This document shows positions 34,826-44,888 of a DNA stretch of 64,000 nucleotides, one piece after another. A model generated the notes under the pieces. That model saw only the letters and a list, made by a program, of their open reading frames with translations, did not search any database and was not told the origin of the DNA. Position 1 is the first letter of the stretch; every line of letters begins with the position of its first letter. Origin of the DNA: JACCXG01 sp963785755 (GTDB taxonomy: Bacteria > Acidobacteriota > Vicinamibacteria > Vicinamibacterales > 2-12-FULL-66-21); contig CAWAXG010000068.1 of assembly GCA_963785755.1 (NCBI GenBank), forward strand, positions 124,001-188,000, written 5' to 3'. A program made the translations under genes and the position numbers.

Positions 34826-37495
34826 TCACTCCATCCGTAGCGCGATGAGCGGATCGACGGCCGCCGCGCGGCGAGCCGGGAAGAATGCGGCGGCAAGCCC
34901 GGTCATTCCGAGCAGGGCCAAGACCCCCGCGTAGACCATCGGATCGTGAGGCTGAATCTCGAAAAGGAATTCTCTTACCAGCTCCGCGAGGCCCCAGGCG
35001 CCTAACAGGCCGATGGCAAGACCAGCAATCATGTAAAGCAACGCGCCCCCGAGAACGGACATGAGTATCGTGGAGGGTACGGCGCCAAGGGCCATGCGGA
35101 TGCCGATCTCCTGTGTCCGCTGGCTCACGACGTACGCCATCACGCCGTAAATCCCGACCGTCGCAATCATCAGGCCGAGAACTCCGAAGAGCCCGAGCAG
35201 CAGCATGTTGAAACGCCGCTGCGCCACGAGCGCATCGAAGTAGGTCCCGAGCGCCTGCTCGTCGATTCGTGTGGGAACCGCGTCGGGGAACTCGGACCAG
35301 ATGGCCTGTCGCACGGCTGGCACGATTGCCCTGGTGTCCAGCGCCGTTCGAACGACCAGTGTCGCGCCGAACACCGGGCTCTGCGGAAGCGGCACATAGG
35401 CCTGCGGCCGCCAGCCACTTTCCGGGCCGTCATGGCGGACGTTTCCGACGATGCCCACGACCGTGCGATTTCCGCCGAGCCGCACGACTTTACCGATGGC
35501 GTCTTCACCGGCGAAATACCGGGCTGCCGCGGCGTCGCTGAGAATCACGACGGGCTCGCTGTTCTGGCTGTCGTCTTCCGTAAAGGAGCGGCCCTTCACC
35601 AGCGGCACCTTGATGGCCCTGAAGTAATCCGGCGATATCTGATTCAGGGCGATATCGGTATTCCTGGGTAGCTCGCGGCCCGGAATCCCGAAATTCACGG
35701 TGCGCAGGTTGCCGCTGAGCGGCAGTCCACCGCCGAGAAGGGACGCGACCTCCACACCAGGCATCGCCCGGACGCGGCTCAGCACATTCTGAAGCCGTTG
35801 ACTGTAGCGCTGCGAGGCCTGCTGTACGTCGGCTGGCGCCTCGAGCACGCGCACCCGAACCGTGAAGACGTCGCGATGGTCCATGCCGAGATCGACGTTG
35901 ATCAGCCGGGCGAAACTGGCAAGGAACAGCCCCGAACCCACGAGAAGAACCACGGCCAGCGCCACCTCGGCAACGACGAGCGTTGCGCGAAGCACTTTCG
36001 TCCGGCTGCTGGCCGTCGTCGTGCGCTCGCTTTGATAGAGCGTCGTGGCAACTGAAGGACGCGAGAACTGCACCACCGGCGCCAGGCCGAACCCGATGCC
36101 GGTCAGGATAGCGAGCATCCCGGTGGCGGCGAGCACCCGCAAATCGACGGCGATCGTGGCCGCACGCGGGACCTCTTCAGGCATGGCCGCTCGCAGGACG
36201 TCGACTCCCCACCAGGCCACTGCCGCGCCAAGTGCGGCTCCCGCCAAAGACAGGATGAGACTCTCCAGCAGCAGGACACGCGACAGGTCCCACCGCGAGG
36301 CGCCGAGCGCGGCCCTGATTCCGAGCTCACGGGTGCGAGCCGTCGCACGCACGAGCATGAGGTTCGCAAGATTGACGCAGGCGATGAGGAGGACGAACGC
36401 GACCGCGCCAAGGAGCATGACCATCCACTTCCGTACCCCTCGCGTCACGAACTCGTGCAACGGTTCGACCTTCGCCACGCGGTCCGTGAACCACCGCGGC
36501 GTCTCGGCCGCGAGGCTCGCGGTGATCTGGTCCATCCGGGCCTGGGCCTGTTCGATTGACATGCCCTCACGGAGCCGGCCGACGACGTGAAGGTTGTAGC
36601 CGAAGACGTTTCCGCGTACGCGATCCTCGCTGGTGAAGATGTACGGCAGCCAGACCTCAGTGGGCTCCCTGACGCCAAGAAGGTAGGTATCGACCGGATA
36701 GCTGAAGCCTGGCGGCATGACGCCAACGACCTCGAACGACGCGAGCTGGCCTGGCAGATGTTTACCGATGACGTCCGGTGTTCCACCGAAGCGTCGCTGC
36801 CACAGGCCATAACTGATCACGGCCACGCGCGCGCGGCCCTCAGCTTCCTCGTCGATGGAAAATCCGCGCCCGAGAAGAGGTGCGGTTCGCAGCACTGAGA
36901 AGAAGTCCGCGGTCACCCGCTGGGCGCGGAGGTTTTCCGGGAGCGCGTCCCCTTCGCGCCTCAGGCTGATCTCGCCGTAGCCGGCGGCGGCCAGGCCCGT
37001 AAAGACGTCCTGCCGATCCCGCCAATCGAGAAAGTTCTGTGGGGCAGCGCGGTTCAACGAGGAGCTCGAAGCTTCCTTGATGTTGAGCTCTCCGACGGCG
37101 ACCAGCCGATCGCTCTCATCGAACGGCAGCCCACGAAGAATGACGGCGTCGACCACCGAGAAGATCGCGGTCGTCGCACCGATGCTCAGCGTCAGGACGA
37201 CGAGCGCCACGGCGGTGAAGGCGGGTGTCGCCCGCAGCGACCGCACGGCATGACGGGCATCACGCCACAACAGGTCGAGCCAGATCGTCCGCACCTCGCG
37301 CACGGCTTCGGTGGTCTGCGTCATGCCGCCGAGATCGCGCAGGGCCAGTCGCCTGGCTTCGCCAGGCGGCACTCCGCGGGCGACATGCGCCTGGATTTCC
37401 TGCTCGACGTGAAAGCGCAGTTCGTCGTCCACCTCGGCGCTGATCCTGCGCCGCCGGGCGATGCCGCGAACGTATGCGACGAGCCGTGCGAGCAT
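34826..37495 (-). CDS. ADOP-type ABC transporter permease (MacB/FtsX fold)
   Basis: An 889-residue membrane protein. The N-terminal 85 residues are the acidobacterial leader: RRRISAEVDDELRFHVEQEIQAHVARG and ALRDLGG. Then FAVVALVVLTLSIGATTAIFSVVDAVILRGLPF opens a MacB-like periplasmic core, followed by an FtsX block of three helices (KWMVMLLGAVAFVLLIACVNLANLMLVRATARTRELGIRAALGASR) and a second copy of periplasmic domain and FtsX block. The duplicated architecture defines the ADOP family. The PadR gene lies 71 bases upstream on the same strand, a typical pairing. The ATPase partner is not adjacent. Confidence 0.92.
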   Translation of the reverse strand: MLARLVAYVRGIARRRRISAEVDDELRFHVEQEIQAHVARGVPPGEARRLALRDLGGMTQTTEAVREVRTIWLDLLWRDARHAVRSLRATPAFTAVALVVLTLSIGATTAIFSVVDAVILRGLPFDESDRLVAVGELNIKEASSSSLNRAAPQNFLDWRDRQDVFTGLAAAGYGEISLRREGDALPENLRAQRVTADFFSVLRTAPLLGRGFSIDEEAEGRARVAVISYGLWQRRFGGTPDVIGKHLPGQLASFEVVGVMPPGFSYPVDTYLLGVREPTEVWLPYIFTSEDRVRGNVFGYNLHVVGRLREGMSIEQAQARMDQITASLAAETPRWFTDRVAKVEPLHEFVTRGVRKWMVMLLGAVAFVLLIACVNLANLMLVRATARTRELGIRAALGASRWDLSRVLLLESLILSLAGAALGAAVAWWGVDVLRAAMPEEVPRAATIAVDLRVLAATGMLAILTGIGFGLAPVVQFSRPSVATTLYQSERTTTASSRTKVLRATLVVAEVALAVVLLVGSGLFLASFARLINVDLGMDHRDVFTVRVRVLEAPADVQQASQRYSQRLQNVLSRVRAMPGVEVASLLGGGLPLSGNLRTVNFGIPGRELPRNTDIALNQISPDYFRAIKVPLVKGRSFTEDDSQNSEPVVILSDAAAARYFAGEDAIGKVVRLGGNRTVVGIVGNVRHDGPESGWRPQAYVPLPQSPVFGATLVVRTALDTRAIVPAVRQAIWSEFPDAVPTRIDEQALGTYFDALVAQRRFNMLLLGLFGVLGLMIATVGIYGVMAYVVSQRTQEIGIRMALGAVPSTILMSVLGGALLYMIAGLAIGLLGAWGLAELVREFLFEIQPHDPMVYAGVLALLGMTGLAAAFFPARRAAAVDPLIALRME

Positions 37496-37566
37496 CTCAG
37501 AACTCCCGCGTCCCCCAGGTTTTCCGAAGGAAAACCGTCAATATCGTGGCTAACGTTCGCGCCTCA

Positions 37567-37890
37567 TCACGCCTGCAGTATCCGCTTGATCGACAGCGCG
37601 AACTGCTCCCAGGTGGCGGTCTCGGTGTCCAACCGGCGGCGGCCCGCGCGCGTCAATGTATAGACTCGCGCGCGACGGTTGTTTTCCGATGCGGTCATCT
37701 CGGACTCGACGTCGCCGCGCAGTTCGAGCCGATGGAGAGCCGGGTACAGAGACCCCTGGCTGGCCTCCAATCCTTCGCGTGAGATCTGTCGAATGCGGGT
37801 GGCGATCCCCCAGCCGTGGTTGGGACCCAGGGCCAGGATCTTCAGAATCAGCAGGTCGAGCGTGCCCTGCAGGAGATCGGTTTTTGCCAT
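37567..37890 (-). CDS. PadR-family transcriptional regulator
   Basis: 107 residues from ATG 37890 (MAKTDLLQGTLDLLILKIL), the standard start of the family; the open frame extending to 37944 lacks a domain. The winged-helix core is GPNHGWGIATRIRQISREGLEASQGSLYPALHRLELRGDVES, followed by the wing RRARVYTLTRAGRRRLD. It lies directly upstream of the ADOP permease gene. PadR proteins often repress transporter genes and respond to small molecules, so self- and operon repression is likely. Confidence 0.93.
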   Translation of the reverse strand: MAKTDLLQGTLDLLILKILALGPNHGWGIATRIRQISREGLEASQGSLYPALHRLELRGDVESEMTASENNRRARVYTLTRAGRRRLDTETATWEQFALSIKRILQA

Positions 37891-38111
37891 AGCGTCCTCT
37901 CGTGCTCCGAGAGGAAGTATGGATCCCCTTCCCTCGGAGGTCAAGAGGACGATCGTCGCTATCTCATCGATGTTCCCTCAGGTCTGGTCATTTATCACAA
38001 GGGCGGCTCGTTCGTATGAAGCAGTCGCCTAGAATGAGTGCAGTTTGTCGACGTCCGGCGAGGGCATGCCTTGATTGACTGCAGCGGCCTGCCGGAACAG
38101 GAGGCACGGTT

Positions 38112-40516
38112 ATGAGCGGCTGGATTCAGGACCTCGTCCGCGCGCTGCGATCGTTCCGCCGGACACCATGGTTCGTCGCCGGACTGATCTTCGTGCTGGC
38201 TCTTGGCACCGGGGCGAACGCGGCGATCTTCAGCCTCGTGCAGGCCGTGCTCCTTCGCCCTCTGCCATACGATCGCCCCGACGAACTGGTGATGGTATGG
38301 AGCGCACGCAACACGCCGGCGGACTGGCGCGAGTACACCACCACCGAGTCGGTCCTTGCCTGGCGTGAGTCATCCCCTGAGGTACTCAGCGATCTCGCGG
38401 TCATCAAACTCTGGGATGGCAGCCGGGAGGCGTCGATTGATCTCGTTCTCGAAGACCGCGCCGAACGGCTCAGAGCCGGCATCGTCACGTCGAACTTTTT
38501 CCGTGTGCTCGGCGTCTCGGCCTCGCTGGGTCGCGTTTTCTCCCCTGATGATGAGGCCGCAGGAAACCTGAATCTCGTCGTCCTCGGTGACGCGCTGTGG
38601 CGCCGAGCGTTCGCAGCCGACCCTGCTGTTGTCGGGCGTCACCTGACCCTCACGACCGGGGACGCCCGCGAGCGGCGTCCACGCTCGTACCTCGTGATTG
38701 GCGTGCTGCCGCCGACCTTCAAATTCACCTATCCGCTCGACACGGAGCTGTGGACTGTCGATTCCTGGGCCACCATCGAAGCCAGTCCCAGGGGTTCCCT
38801 CGCGTTCAACGGTGCCGTCGGCAGATTGAAACCGGGCGTGCCACTCGGGGTCGCGGCGGCGAGGATGGCGCACGAGGAACACGGTCAGGTAACCCGGCTC
38901 GAACCGATCTCCGAGTGGGTCATCGGTGAAATCCGGCCGTCCGTCCTGCTGCTTGGCGTTGCATCGCTGATCCTGCTGACGATCACGTGTGCAACCGTGG
39001 CCGGCGCGCTGCTGGTGCGGCTGGCCCAGCGCCAACGCGAGCTGGCCGTGCGTGCCTCACTCGGGGCGAATCGATTCCGGCTGGCGAGAGAAGCTGTCTG
39101 CGAGGCCCTTGCCCTTTCGGTGTTCGGAACAGCCGCCGGCCTGCTGCTGGCCCTGGCGGTCTTACCACTGTTTCGTGCGCTGGTGCCCTCCATCGTGCCG
39201 CGCGCGAACGAAATCGCCATCAACCTGTGGTTCGCACTGATCGCGGCCAGCGTCGCGTGCGTCGTCACGATCCTGTCGGCGCTGTTGCCTGCGCTCCAGG
39301 CCTCGAGGATCGATATCGTGCAGACACTCAAGCGTGGATCGGGCACGACATCGACCGACCGGACAACCCGTCGTCTTCGCAGTGCGCTCATCCTCACGCA
39401 AACCGCGGTCGCCACTTCCCTTCTCGTTGCGTCCCTTCTTCTGGCCCTGAGCTTCTGGCGCCTGGGCCGCGTCGATCTCGGATTTGATGGGAATGACGTG
39501 CTGACGGTCGAGATGAGGCTGCGTGAGCCACGATATTTCACGCCTGGCGCTATGCGCCGGCTTCAGGACGATCTGATCGCCCGCGTCCGGGCGATTCCCG
39601 GCGTGCTCGACGCGGGATTGACCACGGCGGTGCCGTTCCGCGGCACTGATTGGATGAGAGCGGTTCCACGGCCCGGTGGAGGGAGTCGAGTCTTCGCCAA
39701 CGGTCGGATGGTCGATGCCTCGTTCTTCTCCATCATGCGGATTCCGTTGCGCCGTGGTCGACTCTTCACGTCCGCAGACACCCCGGACAGCCCGCGAGTT
39801 GCTGTGGTATCGGAGTCGTTCGGCCGTCAGATGTTTGGTGAACAGGATCCGCTCGGACAAACCTTTGACATGGACGGCCCGATGGAGGTCGTGGGCGTAG
39901 TCGGTGACCTGCGGTACGTCCGACACGACCAGGAAGCAGTGCCGGCGCTGTATTTCGCGCGCACCCAGGAGCCTAGCGAACTGATGTGTCTGATTCTCCG
40001 TACCGCACCCGGCGTCGCGAGGACGGAAGCGTCCGTTCGAACGGCCATTCGCGACGTCGATCCCACATTGCCGCCGATGAATATCACGACCATCGATCGG
40101 ATCATCAGCGAGTCCGTCGCGGATCGCCGGTTTTACACGACCACGACGGTCGCGTTCGCGGTCCTGGCGCTGCTGCTTACCGCGACCGCGCTCGCCATCG
40201 TGATCGCGCGTGCGGCGGTCGAACGCCGGCGCGAACTGGCGATCCGAGGCGCTCTGGGTGCTCCGGCTGCCCATTTGAGGATGCTGGTGGCACGGCAGGG
40301 CGTCATTCCGGTGGCGTTCGGTGTCGCCGCGGGGCTGACTGCCGCATGGTACGGGACGAACCTGCTGCAGCGGTTTCTCTTCCAGGTCGAGGCACACGAG
40401 CCCTCGTCTACGGCGTTGCCTGCGCAGTTGCAATCGTGGTCGCGATCCTGTCGTCCATCCTTCCCACGCGGACAGTAGGAAACCTTCCGCCTGCTGTGGT
40501 TCTGCGAGGCGACTGA
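38112..40516 (+). CDS. ADOP-like ABC transporter permease (frame change at C-terminus)
   Basis: About 800 residues. It lacks the acidic leader of its relatives and starts at WIQDLVRALRSFRRTPWF, then LALGTGANAAIFSLVQAVLLRPLPYD. The first FtsX block reads SVLLLGVASLILLTITCATVAGALLVRLAQRQRELAVRASLGA. The second block continues past the stop at 40478 only in another frame: after a change near 40405 it reads LVYGVACAVAIVVAILSSILPTRTVGNLPPAVVLRGD and ends at 40516. The final FtsX helix is thus complete once one indel is corrected. No regulator or ATPase gene is adjacent. Confidence 0.86.
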
Positions 40517-40565
40517 TCGCAGGAACGCCTGGACGATCCCGCCGAGGGCGCGTTCAGCTGGGGAC

Positions 40566-41285
40566 TCAGTTCGCCTTCAATGTCGCCGTCAGACCGCTGA
40601 TGCTGTCGCGATACTCCCACGTGCCGGCGACCGTCGGGACGAAGCGGAAGCGACTGCGGGCCAGCGTTCCACTATCGAAGGCGGCGCCACCCGCGGGAAC
40701 AGACGTAGCGGTGATGGTGTAGGGATTCGTGTCAGCGGATATCCATTCCACCGGCGTCCCGATCGGCACCGTGACAGTATTCATGGTCCTGACGCATCGA
40801 CAAGGCCCGTAGAACGCCGCGTACGGGCCGACAGACTGTGGAGATCGGAACTCGACGGTGACGCTCGTCGCGTTGGCCGTAAACGTCACCGGTGGGAGCT
40901 GCGCGCCCTCGACTCGTGCGGTGACCGAGATGCGGCCGAGGTCATACGGCTCCAGCGTCACTTGCGCGTGGCCACCCGCATCCGTTTGCGAAGATACTTG
41001 TTCGGAACCTGGGGTGTCCTTTCCGTTCAGGCCCCCGGCGCCCGCGACCTCGAACAAGACGGCCGCGTCGCGAATGCCGATGCCGCCGGCGTCGGTGACA
41101 CGAACGACCAGCGGCTGGACGAGCCGCTCCCCCGCCTTCGCCTCTTGCTCGTTGCCCGACACGATCGCAACCGCGGCCGCGCGCGAGCTGGGCGTCGACG
41201 GCGCAACCAGCCGCGATTCAGAGTCGCTGGAGCAGGCCGCCAGGAGCAGAGCCGATGCCGCCGAAAAGAAACTGGCGATACGCAT
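40566..41285 (-). CDS. Ig-like lipoprotein with a cupredoxin-like C-terminal region
   Basis: 239 residues. The lipobox is LLLAAC (Cys about residue 18). Residues about 40-130 resemble a bacterial Ig-like (Big_1/invasin) domain: LVVRVTDAGGIGIRDAAVLFEVAGAGG and TLEPYDLGRISVTARVEG. The last 90 residues have a beta-sandwich with PIGTPVEWISADTNPYTITATSVP and GTLARSRFRFVPTVAGTWEYRDS, the layout of small cupredoxin-like domains. The copper ligands are not complete, so copper binding is uncertain. Confidence 0.72.
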   Translation of the reverse strand: MRIASFFSAASALLLAACSSDSESRLVAPSTPSSRAAAVAIVSGNEQEAKAGERLVQPLVVRVTDAGGIGIRDAAVLFEVAGAGGLNGKDTPGSEQVSSQTDAGGHAQVTLEPYDLGRISVTARVEGAQLPPVTFTANATSVTVEFRSPQSVGPYAAFYGPCRCVRTMNTVTVPIGTPVEWISADTNPYTITATSVPAGGAAFDSGTLARSRFRFVPTVAGTWEYRDSISGLTATLKAN

Positions 41286-41518
41286 GGCTCATCCTTTGTG
41301 TTCGCCCGATTGTCTGGCTTCTCGCTCCGTGAGATGAAACGTCGGCCGAGCCGAAGAAGGAGCGTCCTCCCGCTCAGGCCGCTGCGCCCCTTATATACCT
41401 CGGCGTTTCGCCACGCAACTGACAGAGTGTCGATAGAATGCATCGAGCGGCGACTTGTCTGCCGTAGCTTTAGCGAAGGCGGAGACTGCCTTCACAAGCG
41501 GTTCTATGTTTTAACGGT

Positions 41519-44170
41519 ATGTCTCTCGTCGCAGGGGTCCGGCTCGGGCCGTACGAGATCCTTGGCCCGCTGGGCGCTGGTGGGATGGGCGAGGTCTATC
41601 GCGCGCGCGACACGCGGCTCGGCCGCGTTGTTGCCATCAAAATAATCGCGCCACATTTGCTTCACGACGAGCGCGCGCGTGTTCGCTTCGAGCGCGAAGC
41701 GCGCGCGATTGCCGCGCTTTCGCATCCGCACATCTGCACGCTCCACGATGTCGGGTCGGCCGCGGGCGTCGAGTTCCTCGTCATGGAGCACCTCGAGGGC
41801 GAGACGCTCGCCGCGCGTCTCGCGCGTCAGGGCAGCCACAAACCGTTGTCCCTGGACGAGACGATGCTCATCGCGACGCAGCTCGCCGATGCGCTCGCCG
41901 CCGCACATCGGGCGGGTATCGTCCATCGCGATCTGAAGCCCGCGAACGTCATGCTTGCCCGAACCGGCGGGGCACGGCAAGGCGCGCCACAGGTGAAAGT
42001 CCTGGACTTTGGCATCGCCAAATTACGGGCCGAGCCCTCAGACGGAACCGCGTCGAGAGCGGCTACCGAGACCGCTCCAGTCACGGACCAGGCCACGCTC
42101 GTAGGCACCGTCCCATACATGGCGCCCGAGCAGCTCATCGGGCGCGAAGTCGACGAGCGCACCGACGTGTACGCCTTGGGCACCATCATTTACGAGATGA
42201 CGAGCGGCCGGCGTGCTTTCAGCACCGACTCACAGGCGAGCCTTATCGCGGCCATCCTCGATCGCGATCCAGAGCCGCTCGTCAGCGTTCAACCCCTTAC
42301 GCCCCCCGGCCTCGATCGGCTGGTGCGCAAGTGTCTCGCAAAGGATCCCGAGGCCCGTTGGCAGAACGCGAACGATGTCGCCGACGAACTTCGCTGGATT
42401 GCCGCCGGATCCGGTTCCGGCTCGACCGCCCCGCCGGTCCGTACTCCCCGCCGCCGATCGCGATACGTCTCGATCGCTGCGGGGCTGCTGCTGGCCGTCG
42501 GGGCCGTCGCAGCGATCTGGATGTGGCGCCACAGCATGCGTCCCGACGCGCCAGAGGTGCAACATCGGCAGGTCACATTTGCCGGCAACGTCGTCGCGGC
42601 GGCAATCTCACCCGATGGCCGGAGCGTCGTGTACGGCGCGGGGGAATGGAACAACGAGGTCCGAGTGCTCGTGCTCGACCTGGCTGGCGGTCAGACGCAG
42701 CCGATTTGGACAGGCAAGCGCGTGTATGCCGTCGCCTGGGTGTCGGACGGCTCTCAGGTCTTGGTCAGCGGAGTGCAGAACGGTGGCGACGGGGAAGCTG
42801 GCACGTGGATCCTGCCTCGCCTGGGAGGCAGTGGACGCCAGCTGGTGAAAGGGGCAGGGCCGGCCGCATCTTCGCCGGACGGAAAGAGTCTCGCGATAAC
42901 CGACGCCTCCAGTACAGGCTTCAGCGTCATCTCGCCCGAACACCCCGCTGGCCGGTATGTGAAGATGACTGGCTTTCGCTATTCGGTCGCGCTCGACTGG
43001 CACACGCGTACGAACCGGATCGTCCTGTTGACGCTCGACGACGACGCAGTCTCGGGTATCTGGAGCGTCGCTCCGGACGGTCAGGCACAGACGCGTCTAC
43101 ATGCCAGCAAGGAACCCATTCGCGCGATCTGCTCGTCGCCCGTGTCTGACGTGGTTTATGCGCTCCGGGAACGGAGCGGCGCCAATGATCTCATGCGGAT
43201 ATCGATGGGCAGCGGCCCTGTTTCTACCCGCATCCTCCTGAGTGGACTGCCGGTCACGGTCGCTGGCGAGACCGTAATGAATCGCTGTACTGTGTCCGCC
43301 GACGGCCGGCGTCTGGCCTACACACGCGCGACACAACAGGCCAACCTGTGGCGGCTCGATCTTGCTCGAGTGTCAGAAGTGACCAGGCTGACGGAAGGCA
43401 CCCTGCTCTTCGCGTTTCCGAAGCTGTCTCCTGACGGCCAGTCGATCGCCGCCAGGAAAGGTCCCGATTCCGATCGGGAACTGGTTAAGATTCCGATTCG
43501 CGGCGGTCAGCCGGTGAGTCTCGGGGAAGGCACCGGGCCCGCCTGGTCCCCCGACGGACAGCGCCTGGCCTTCATCTCTCGCCGCAGCGGATCCCAGCGC
43601 GTGTGGGTCGTTCGAGCCGACAGCGTGTGGCCCGAGGAGGTGAAGGACTCGGCGGTCGGCAATGAACTCCTGACCTGGTTGCCGGATGGGCGGCTCGCAT
43701 GGCCGACGCCCGGATCGCGGAACTATCGAATCCGCGACCTGCGGACTGGACGGGACGAGTATCTCGTCAAAGACAACTCCTCCGGGTTCGTGTTTCAGCC
43801 TCGATTCTCGCCGCGCGGCGATAAGGTGGCGCTGTTCTGGAATCGAGAATCGACAATGGGCTCGGAGCCAGGCTTGTGGCTGCTGTCGTGGCCCGGCCGC
43901 GAGGAGCGCCGGCTCACCTTGGGCATGATCCTTCCTATCGGCTGGTCGCCGGATAGCGAATGGATCTACGCATCGGCACTTACCGGTCGCTCCGTTGTCC
44001 GCGTGTCCACGCGAACGGGCAAGACCGAGCCCGTTGGCGAATTTCCGGTGGGGACTCTGCAAGACAATTTCTGCGACCTTGCACCCGAAGGCGCCGCGAT
44101 CATCTGCGGCCTCACTGAGCAGAAGGCCGACGCCTGGATCATGGAGAATTTCGACAACGATATTCGATAG
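41519..44170 (+). CDS. Ser/Thr protein kinase with TolB-like beta-propeller
   Basis: 883 residues. The kinase has all core motifs: GAGGMGEVYRARD, VVAIKII, HRDLKPANVML, DFGIAKL, APEQLIGREVDERTDVYALG. A transmembrane helix (YVSIAAGLLLAVGAVAAIWMW) lies near residue 325. Outside the membrane are PD40/TolB propeller blades (ISPDGRSVVYGAGEW, LSPDGQSIAARKGPDSDRELV, WSPDGQRLAFISRRSG, FSPRGDKVALFWNRES). This combination is typical of Acidobacteria and would sense an extracytoplasmic signal. An upstream promoter is not obvious. The start is ATG 41519. Confidence 0.95.
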   Translation: MSLVAGVRLGPYEILGPLGAGGMGEVYRARDTRLGRVVAIKIIAPHLLHDERARVRFEREARAIAALSHPHICTLHDVGSAAGVEFLVMEHLEGETLAARLARQGSHKPLSLDETMLIATQLADALAAAHRAGIVHRDLKPANVMLARTGGARQGAPQVKVLDFGIAKLRAEPSDGTASRAATETAPVTDQATLVGTVPYMAPEQLIGREVDERTDVYALGTIIYEMTSGRRAFSTDSQASLIAAILDRDPEPLVSVQPLTPPGLDRLVRKCLAKDPEARWQNANDVADELRWIAAGSGSGSTAPPVRTPRRRSRYVSIAAGLLLAVGAVAAIWMWRHSMRPDAPEVQHRQVTFAGNVVAAAISPDGRSVVYGAGEWNNEVRVLVLDLAGGQTQPIWTGKRVYAVAWVSDGSQVLVSGVQNGGDGEAGTWILPRLGGSGRQLVKGAGPAASSPDGKSLAITDASSTGFSVISPEHPAGRYVKMTGFRYSVALDWHTRTNRIVLLTLDDDAVSGIWSVAPDGQAQTRLHASKEPIRAICSSPVSDVVYALRERSGANDLMRISMGSGPVSTRILLSGLPVTVAGETVMNRCTVSADGRRLAYTRATQQANLWRLDLARVSEVTRLTEGTLLFAFPKLSPDGQSIAARKGPDSDRELVKIPIRGGQPVSLGEGTGPAWSPDGQRLAFISRRSGSQRVWVVRADSVWPEEVKDSAVGNELLTWLPDGRLAWPTPGSRNYRIRDLRTGRDEYLVKDNSSGFVFQPRFSPRGDKVALFWNRESTMGSEPGLWLLSWPGREERRLTLGMILPIGWSPDSEWIYASALTGRSVVRVSTRTGKTEPVGEFPVGTLQDNFCDLAPEGAAIICGLTEQKADAWIMENFDNDIR

Positions 44171-44197
44171 GACCACAGCTGGATTAGCTACAAGCGT

Positions 44198-44310
44198 CTA
44201 TTGAATCGGCTTGTTCATATCCGCCAGAACCTCTGCTGCGCTCAAGGCCCGATTGTAGATCCTGACTTCGTCTATCATCCCCAGTGTTGTGAAGCGCGGC
44301 GAAGTTGCGG
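44198..44310 (-). pseudogene. LamG tail relic
   Basis: The last frame before TAG reads SPRFTTLGMIDEVRIYNRAL, then SAAEVLADMNKPIQ, a final LamG strand plus its conserved end, nearly the same as the tail at 12015-12100. Upstream text in the same frame has no domain and no recognisable start. It sits head-on behind the Ser/Thr kinase gene. The most economical reading is a leftover of a LamG protein, not a functional gene. Confidence 0.55.
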
Positions 44311-44888
44311 CATCTCGTTTCCCTCGAGCAGGTCTCAGAGCCTGCGCTCTGTGTCCGGCAGGTCCCAACCTGCGCAGGTATAACCTGCTGACGCTAGTGC
44401 TCAGGTAAAAACCGGTCAATCGAAAACTGCAGTCTGCTCCGGGGAAGAATGACCTGCGCGTCAGCGCAGCAGCACGTGAATAGACCGATAACGGCCACGC
44501 ACCCGCTGTAACAACCGCCGCTCCGTCGCGAAGTTCAGAAACCTGACATAGCGATCGTGTGAACCACAAGCTCACGCGCGAGAAAAAGCCGACCTCATCA
44601 GTGACATAGGACTTGTGAACGGCCGACGTTGTTGGCAGAATATCGGCTCCTCCCCAGAGGTTTCCACAGTCTTCCTCCAATTCGGCCGCAGGCATCACCG
44701 GTAGGTTCGCAACCACGGATTGTCGACGGACTGGTCGACGTGTCGGCGGTTGGAGACCGAAACGTCTTAATAGTGATTCAGTGTTGTCTTTGTTAATTGT
44801 TCATACAACAGCGTTGATATAGATTTCACCGCCGTCGGGTAAGTTCCACCGGCAGCCGAGTGTTTCGGTTCAAGGAGGAGATGGAAAC
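44311..44888. other. Intergenic region; decayed frames and AT-rich promoter zone
   Basis: Over 500 bases without a domain. The left two-thirds holds the degraded continuation of the LamG-tail frame. Near 44785-44830 the sequence becomes AT-rich (TTGTTAATTGTTCATACAAC), a short inverted repeat (TTGT-TCAT-ACAA), and is the likely promoter of the secreted-protein gene at 44889, whose ribosome site is AAGGAGGAG. Confidence 0.45.
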
